Below the pieces are notes generated by a model. The model did not search any database. It was not told the origin of the DNA and saw only the letters and a program-made list of their open reading frames with translations. From Leucobacter sp. (GTDB taxonomy: Bacteria > Actinomycetota > Actinomycetes > Actinomycetales > Microbacteriaceae): DNA of 7,660 bases. The DNA is taken from the NCBI GenBank assembly GCA_012510755.1, contig JAAZHL010000104.1, forward strand, positions 1-7,660, written 5' to 3'. Positions 5,497-7,660 of the stretch are shown one piece after another; within the stretch, counting starts at the first letter, position 1; every line of letters starts with the position of its first letter. A program made the position numbers and the translations under genes.

Positions 5497-6672
5497 CTAG
5501 CCTCGCCGAAACTCGGCGACCATCGGGCAGTCGAAGGGGTCACGCGCGGCAAGCCCCACTCGATTGAGATAGTCGATGACGATTGCATACGACCGCCACA
5601 GCGATGTCTCAACATAGGGAACATCGTGACGTTCGCAGAACTCTCGAACGATCTCTCGCGTTTTGGCAAGCTGCGGCCTGGCCATGCTGGGAAAGAGGTG
5701 ATGCTCGATCTGGTAGTTCAGGCCACCCATGAGCGCGGTCGCCCACCAGCCACCACGAATATTGCGCGACGTGCGCACTTGCTTCGAGAAGAAATCGAGG
5801 CGAGCATGAGCATCAATGATCGGCATGCCCTTATGGTTTGGCGCGAACGATGCACCCATGTAGACGCCGAACACGGCGACCATCACGCCCAAGAAGGCAC
5901 AGGCCACGCCGAACGGCGGCAACCAAGACACCGGCGTGAGCACCAGCGCGAGCCGCGCACTGATCATGGTCAGTTCAGCCCATCGCGCCTTTGTCGGCTG
6001 CCTTCTCACTAAAAATTTCAGGCTGTGGAAGTAGAGGTTCAGCCCCTCAAGCGTGAGCAACGGGAAGAACAGCCACCCCTGCCGCTGAGTGATGAACCTA
6101 CGCAGCCCCCTCGCTTGGGCCGCGTCTTCGTCGAGAAACGAGATCGTGTCGACCTCAATGTCTGGGTCTTTGCTCACCTTGTTCGGGTTTGCGTGGTGGC
6201 GGCTGTGTTTGGAATCCCACCACGAATAGCTGATGCCAACGATCGCCGCGAGCACCCTGGCGAGCCGGTCGTTTGCTGGGCCAGTCGAAAGTATTTGACG
6301 GTGACCGGCCTCGTGCGCGAGAAACGCCACCTGCGTGAACAAGATGCCGAATGCCGCTGCAATCAACAGCTGAAACCAGCTGTCGTTCAGAAGCACGAAA
6401 CCGGTGATGGCACCTGCAAATCCGACGAGGATCGCCACGCCAGTCAAGGCATAAAACACCGGGCTGCGGCGCAACAATCCCAGGTCGCGAATCGCCTGAG
6501 CGAGCTGAGTGTAGGCCTTTGCGATCGGCGGAAAGTCTTCGGTGCGGGCGTAGGTCTGACGGAGTGGTCCGAGCGAACTGACGGCGTCAGTGGTGGTGGA
6601 AGAGATACAAGCACCCTGTCTCTGTGAGAGGCAGCGAAGACGAGGAGAGGAATCACCGAGCCCAACGCGCAC
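5497..6672 (-). CDS. Membrane fatty acid desaturase (three His-box, delta-6/linoleoyl-CoA desaturase-like)
   Basis: Di-iron, oxygen-dependent membrane desaturase that puts a double bond into fatty acyl chains, tuning membrane fluidity. Counting from the ATC at 6606 as residue 1, the three His boxes are H98-EAG-H102, H134-SR-HH138 and Q299-IE-HH303. Hydrophobic segments flank them (about 49-72, 77-97, 116-130, 178-198, 212-230, 232-252). The region RQTYARTEDFPPIAKAY (16-32) is the family-like N-terminal block. The start is uncertain. The coordinates use GTG 6672, the nearest standard in-frame codon, but the 22 residues before the ATC look non-coding. An AGGG (6617-6614) sits seven bases before ATC 6606, which would give a natural 369-aa protein beginning MSSTTTDAV. 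Longer starts (6702, 6756) are unlikely. A partner reductase or ferredoxin is not in view. Confidence 0.87.
   Translation of the reverse strand: MRVGLGDSSPRLRCLSQRQGACISSTTTDAVSSLGPLRQTYARTEDFPPIAKAYTQLAQAIRDLGLLRRSPVFYALTGVAILVGFAGAITGFVLLNDSWFQLLIAAAFGILFTQVAFLAHEAGHRQILSTGPANDRLARVLAAIVGISYSWWDSKHSRHHANPNKVSKDPDIEVDTISFLDEDAAQARGLRRFITQRQGWLFFPLLTLEGLNLYFHSLKFLVRRQPTKARWAELTMISARLALVLTPVSWLPPFGVACAFLGVMVAVFGVYMGASFAPNHKGMPIIDAHARLDFFSKQVRTSRNIRGGWWATALMGGLNYQIEHHLFPSMARPQLAKTREIVREFCERHDVPYVETSLWRSYAIVIDYLNRVGLAARDPFDCPMVAEFRRG
5503..5519 (-). other. 7-bp stem-loop at the desaturase 3' end
   Basis: TCGCCGA and TCGGCGA pair perfectly around a 3-base loop, just before the desaturase stop codon (5497-5499). 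There is no T-tract after it, so it is not a standard terminator; it may only stabilise the mRNA end or be chance in coding DNA. Confidence 0.4.
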
Positions 6673-6683
6673 CGTTATCGCCC

Positions 6684-6696
6684 ACCCTACGGTAGG
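6684..6696 (-). promoter_or_regulatory. Palindrome CCTACGGTAGG over a candidate desaturase -10
   Basis: An 11-bp sequence with perfect 5-bp arms, CCTAC-G-GTAGG (6686-6696), overlaps the minus-strand TAGGGT (6689-6684), a TANNNT -10 candidate that would start transcription near 6677, just before GTG 6672. The overlap would suit a repressor operator. No good -35 is seen, and the site also lies inside the possible frameshifted reading frame described for this region. Confidence 0.35.
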
Positions 6697-6789
6697 AGCC
6701 ATGCAGCGAACTGAATACGTGCGGTGAGCGCGGCAGGTCGGTCCGCGGGTCGGCACGCGGGTCGAGTGGCACCACAGAGGGCGTGCCAG

Positions 6790-6978
6790 TTAGGGGTCTG
6801 GCACGACGAGCGTGCGCCGGTTGCCTATCAGAGGAGTCCTCCGTTTCGGAACGCTCATCAATGTTTGATGAGTCATCATTCGTCTCGCCATGCCCATCAA
6901 CGTTTGAGAGGTGATCGTCAGAGCCCGCCTGTTTCTCGACTTGTTGCTCTGTGAAGTCGCGCGACCTTCTTCACTCAT
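6790..6978 (-). CDS. Small hypothetical ORF, possibly a frameshifted gene
   Basis: 62-codon frame beginning ATG 6978 with a well-placed Shine-Dalgarno AAGGA about 8 bases upstream, divergent from the thioredoxin-like gene. I do not recognise the product. As written, the protein starts MSEEGRATSQ and then becomes rich in Arg, Thr and Met with several AGA/AGG/ATA codons, which looks like out-of-frame translation. Removing one CG from the CGCGCG at 6958-6963 would instead give MSEEGRDFTEQQ... followed by an acidic, Asp/Glu/Ser-rich stretch and a Pro/Arg/Asp-rich tail, 107 aa, ending at TGA 6653-6655. So either this is a short gene of unknown function, a frameshifted or decayed gene, or a non-coding leader. 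The start signal is the only strong evidence. Confidence 0.3.
   Translation of the reverse strand: MSEEGRATSQSNKSRNRRALTITSQTLMGMARRMMTHQTLMSVPKRRTPLIGNRRTLVVPDP
6854..6911. repeat. 39-bp-period degenerate repeat with perfect stem-loop
   Basis: CTCATCAATGTTTGATGAG (6854-6872) is a perfect 8-bp inverted repeat with a 3-base loop. A related copy at 6893-6911 keeps about 14 of 19 positions but has lost the symmetry of the outer arm. The period of 39 bp is 13 codons. It could be an operator pair, an RNA hairpin, or simply a protein-level repeat in the possible frameshifted acidic ORF, SN(V/I)D...ET. Confidence 0.6.
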
Positions 6979-7013
6979 AGCCTGTTCCTTGCTTTCTATG
7001 AAAAACTGAAGGC

Positions 7014-7334
7014 ATGTTCGATTTGGGATATGAGGAGCGTCAGCCCACGCGCGAGGAGATCGGTGCGCTTGAGGGAGCTGCGATAGTGATCTTTGGCACG
7101 AACTGGTGTGGCTATTGTCGCGCTGCGCACCGTGTCTTTGAACAGACACTTGCTGACTATCCCGAGATTCAGGTCATCAAGGTTGAGGATGGCAAGGGTC
7201 GCCCCTTGGGTCGTTTCTTTCGTGTCAAGCTGTGGCCAACAATGGTTGTGCTGCGCGACGGCGTCGAGGTTGCGCGGGCTGTGCGTCCGAACAAGCCAGC
7301 ACAGATTCTTGATGCACTGAGCTCAGTGATATAG
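7014..7334 (+). CDS. Thioredoxin-like protein
   Basis: 106-aa single-domain thioredoxin-fold protein, cytoplasmic (no signal peptide), expected to reduce disulfides. Seen: strand AAIVIFGTNW into the active site W31-C32-G33-Y34-C35, and the cis-Pro loop LWPTMVVLRDG with P75. The segment ...EDGKGRPLGRFFRVKLWPT is typical of a small thioredoxin subfamily that begins MFDLGYEERQPTREEI. The CGYC centre differs from the CGPC of housekeeping thioredoxin and is closer to disulfide-reductase or glutaredoxin-type centres, so this is probably an accessory thioredoxin and not the main TrxA. ATG 7014 has GAAGG only one base away, too close for a normal Shine-Dalgarno; a TATGAA -10 candidate (6997-7002) suggests a very short leader. 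It converges on tRNA-Phe. No reductase gene is adjacent. Confidence 0.9.
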   Translation: MFDLGYEERQPTREEIGALEGAAIVIFGTNWCGYCRAAHRVFEQTLADYPEIQVIKVEDGKGRPLGRFFRVKLWPTMVVLRDGVEVARAVRPNKPAQILDALSSVI

Positions 7335-7508
7335 GGGCCGCGCGTGAGGCCGAAGACGAGTGTCTCTGCGCTGTTGCGTAGACTAGGCATAGAAAAAGAT
7401 CGACGTCGCACGGTCGAACAGGCAATCAGGGTTCAGTTCAAATCATATGAGAGATGCTCACAAGCCACAAAGACCGAGACTGTGAAACAAAACCGGAATG
7501 ACAACGAA

Positions 7509-7556
7509 GCAAGAAAAACAAAAGAACCCCCACGAGTAGAAGCCTCATGAGGGTTC
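7509..7556 (-). terminator. Rho-independent terminator after tRNA-Phe
   Basis: On the minus strand a GAACCC/GGGTTC-based stem (7556-7524; 11 pairs with two A-C mismatches and a 5-7-base loop) is followed at once by TTTTGTTTTTCTTGC (7523-7509), a strong U-rich tail. It ends the tRNA-Phe transcript. On plus there is no T-tract, so it should not stop the thioredoxin transcript. Confidence 0.85.
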
Positions 7557-7557
7557 A

Positions 7558-7579
7558 GTAGCGGTGTAATCTCCGCTAC
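7558..7579 (-). other. Stem-loop directly 3' of tRNA-Phe
   Basis: GTAGCGG (7558-7564) pairs perfectly with CCGCTAC (7573-7579) around an 8-base loop. It starts two bases after the mature tRNA 3' end and precedes the terminator by one base, so the precursor carries two hairpins in tandem. It may guide 3'-end processing. Confidence 0.65.
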
Positions 7580-7580
7580 G

Positions 7581-7653
7581 TGGCTCCGACCGGCATCGAT
7601 CCGGTGACCTTTCGATTTTCAGTCGAACGCTCTACCAACTGAGCTACAGAGCC
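7581..7653 (-). tRNA. tRNA-Phe (GAA)
   Basis: 73-nt cloverleaf on the minus strand. The acceptor stem GGCTCTG/CGGAGCC has one T-G pair and discriminator A. The D-arm is GCTC-AGTTGGTA-GAGC. The anticodon stem TTCGA/TCGAA has loop CTGAAAA, anticodon GAA at 7620-7618. The variable loop is AGGTC, and the T-stem ACCGG/CCGGT has loop ATCGATG. CCA is not encoded. The T-loop has A where T54 is usual. All stems close, so it should be functional. Confidence 0.98.
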
Positions 7654-7660
7654 CTGACGA

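Noticed and set aside
4876..5567. Two plus ORFs of about 200 codons
   Set aside because: They lie antisense to the SGNH hydrolase, whose four catalytic blocks are intact; no motif in the plus frames.
6025..6627. 200-codon plus ORF opposite the desaturase
   Set aside because: The three His boxes on the minus strand identify the real gene; the plus frame has no support.
6701..6727. Tiny plus ORF ATG...TGA (8 codons) after TAGGAG
   Set aside because: It has a ribosome-site-like sequence but only three bases of spacing, and no downstream gene on plus for it to act as a leader peptide.
6673..6756. Longer desaturase starts at ATG 6702 or GTG 6756
   Set aside because: No Shine-Dalgarno sequence; the extra residues resemble non-coding translation and would cross the palindrome and -10 candidate.
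7344..7550. 68-codon plus ORF after the thioredoxin-like gene, with AGGGG six bases before GTG
   Set aside because: The start signal is fair, but the codons include many AGA/AGG/ATA/CTA, the second half is Lys/Asn/Arg low-complexity, and it runs into the tRNA-Phe terminator. I see no other feature in 7335-7508.

Overview
The window looks like chromosomal DNA of a moderately high-GC actinobacterium, probably Microbacteriaceae-like. That placement is inferred from the cold shock, DtxR/MntR and thymidine kinase sequences, from the PadR/HAAS gene pair, and from several genes that appear to be leaderless (a TANNNT -10 box six or seven bases before the start codon). I could not search a database, so the taxonomy is soft.

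Left part (1-2150): a partial rimK (ribosomal protein S6 glutamate ligase family, minus strand, cut by the window edge) lies head-to-head with a RimK-associated retropepsin-like 'ATP-dependent zinc protease' gene; their start codons are only 25 bp apart. A 50-bp perfect hexanucleotide repeat (ACACGC), part of a 54-bp alternating purine-pyrimidine tract, sits just before the promoter of a DtxR/MntR-type metal-dependent repressor.

Middle (2087-4608): on the minus strand are a CspA-family cold shock gene with its own leader and terminator, thymidine kinase (tdk), and a two-gene operon of a PadR-type repressor and a HAAS-domain membrane protein. The operon has a near-consensus promoter with palindromic AT-rich operator candidates.

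Right part (4647-7660): a membrane-anchored SGNH/GDSL hydrolase and a three-histidine-box membrane fatty acid desaturase follow on the minus strand. The desaturase start is problematic: the best-placed Shine-Dalgarno sequence and the family-like N-terminus point to an AUC codon. Upstream is a small, possibly frameshifted acidic ORF, then a divergent thioredoxin-like gene on the plus strand. A tRNA-Phe(GAA) gene on the minus strand, with a tandem hairpin/terminator, closes the window.

Most genes are housekeeping or envelope/stress functions (cold shock, metal homeostasis, lipid desaturation, redox), and nothing here is clearly a new defence or biosynthetic system. The items most worth a second look are the Z-DNA-prone repeat before the metal regulator, the desaturase start together with the frameshifted ORF before it, the divergent RimK/protease pair, and the PadR operator.
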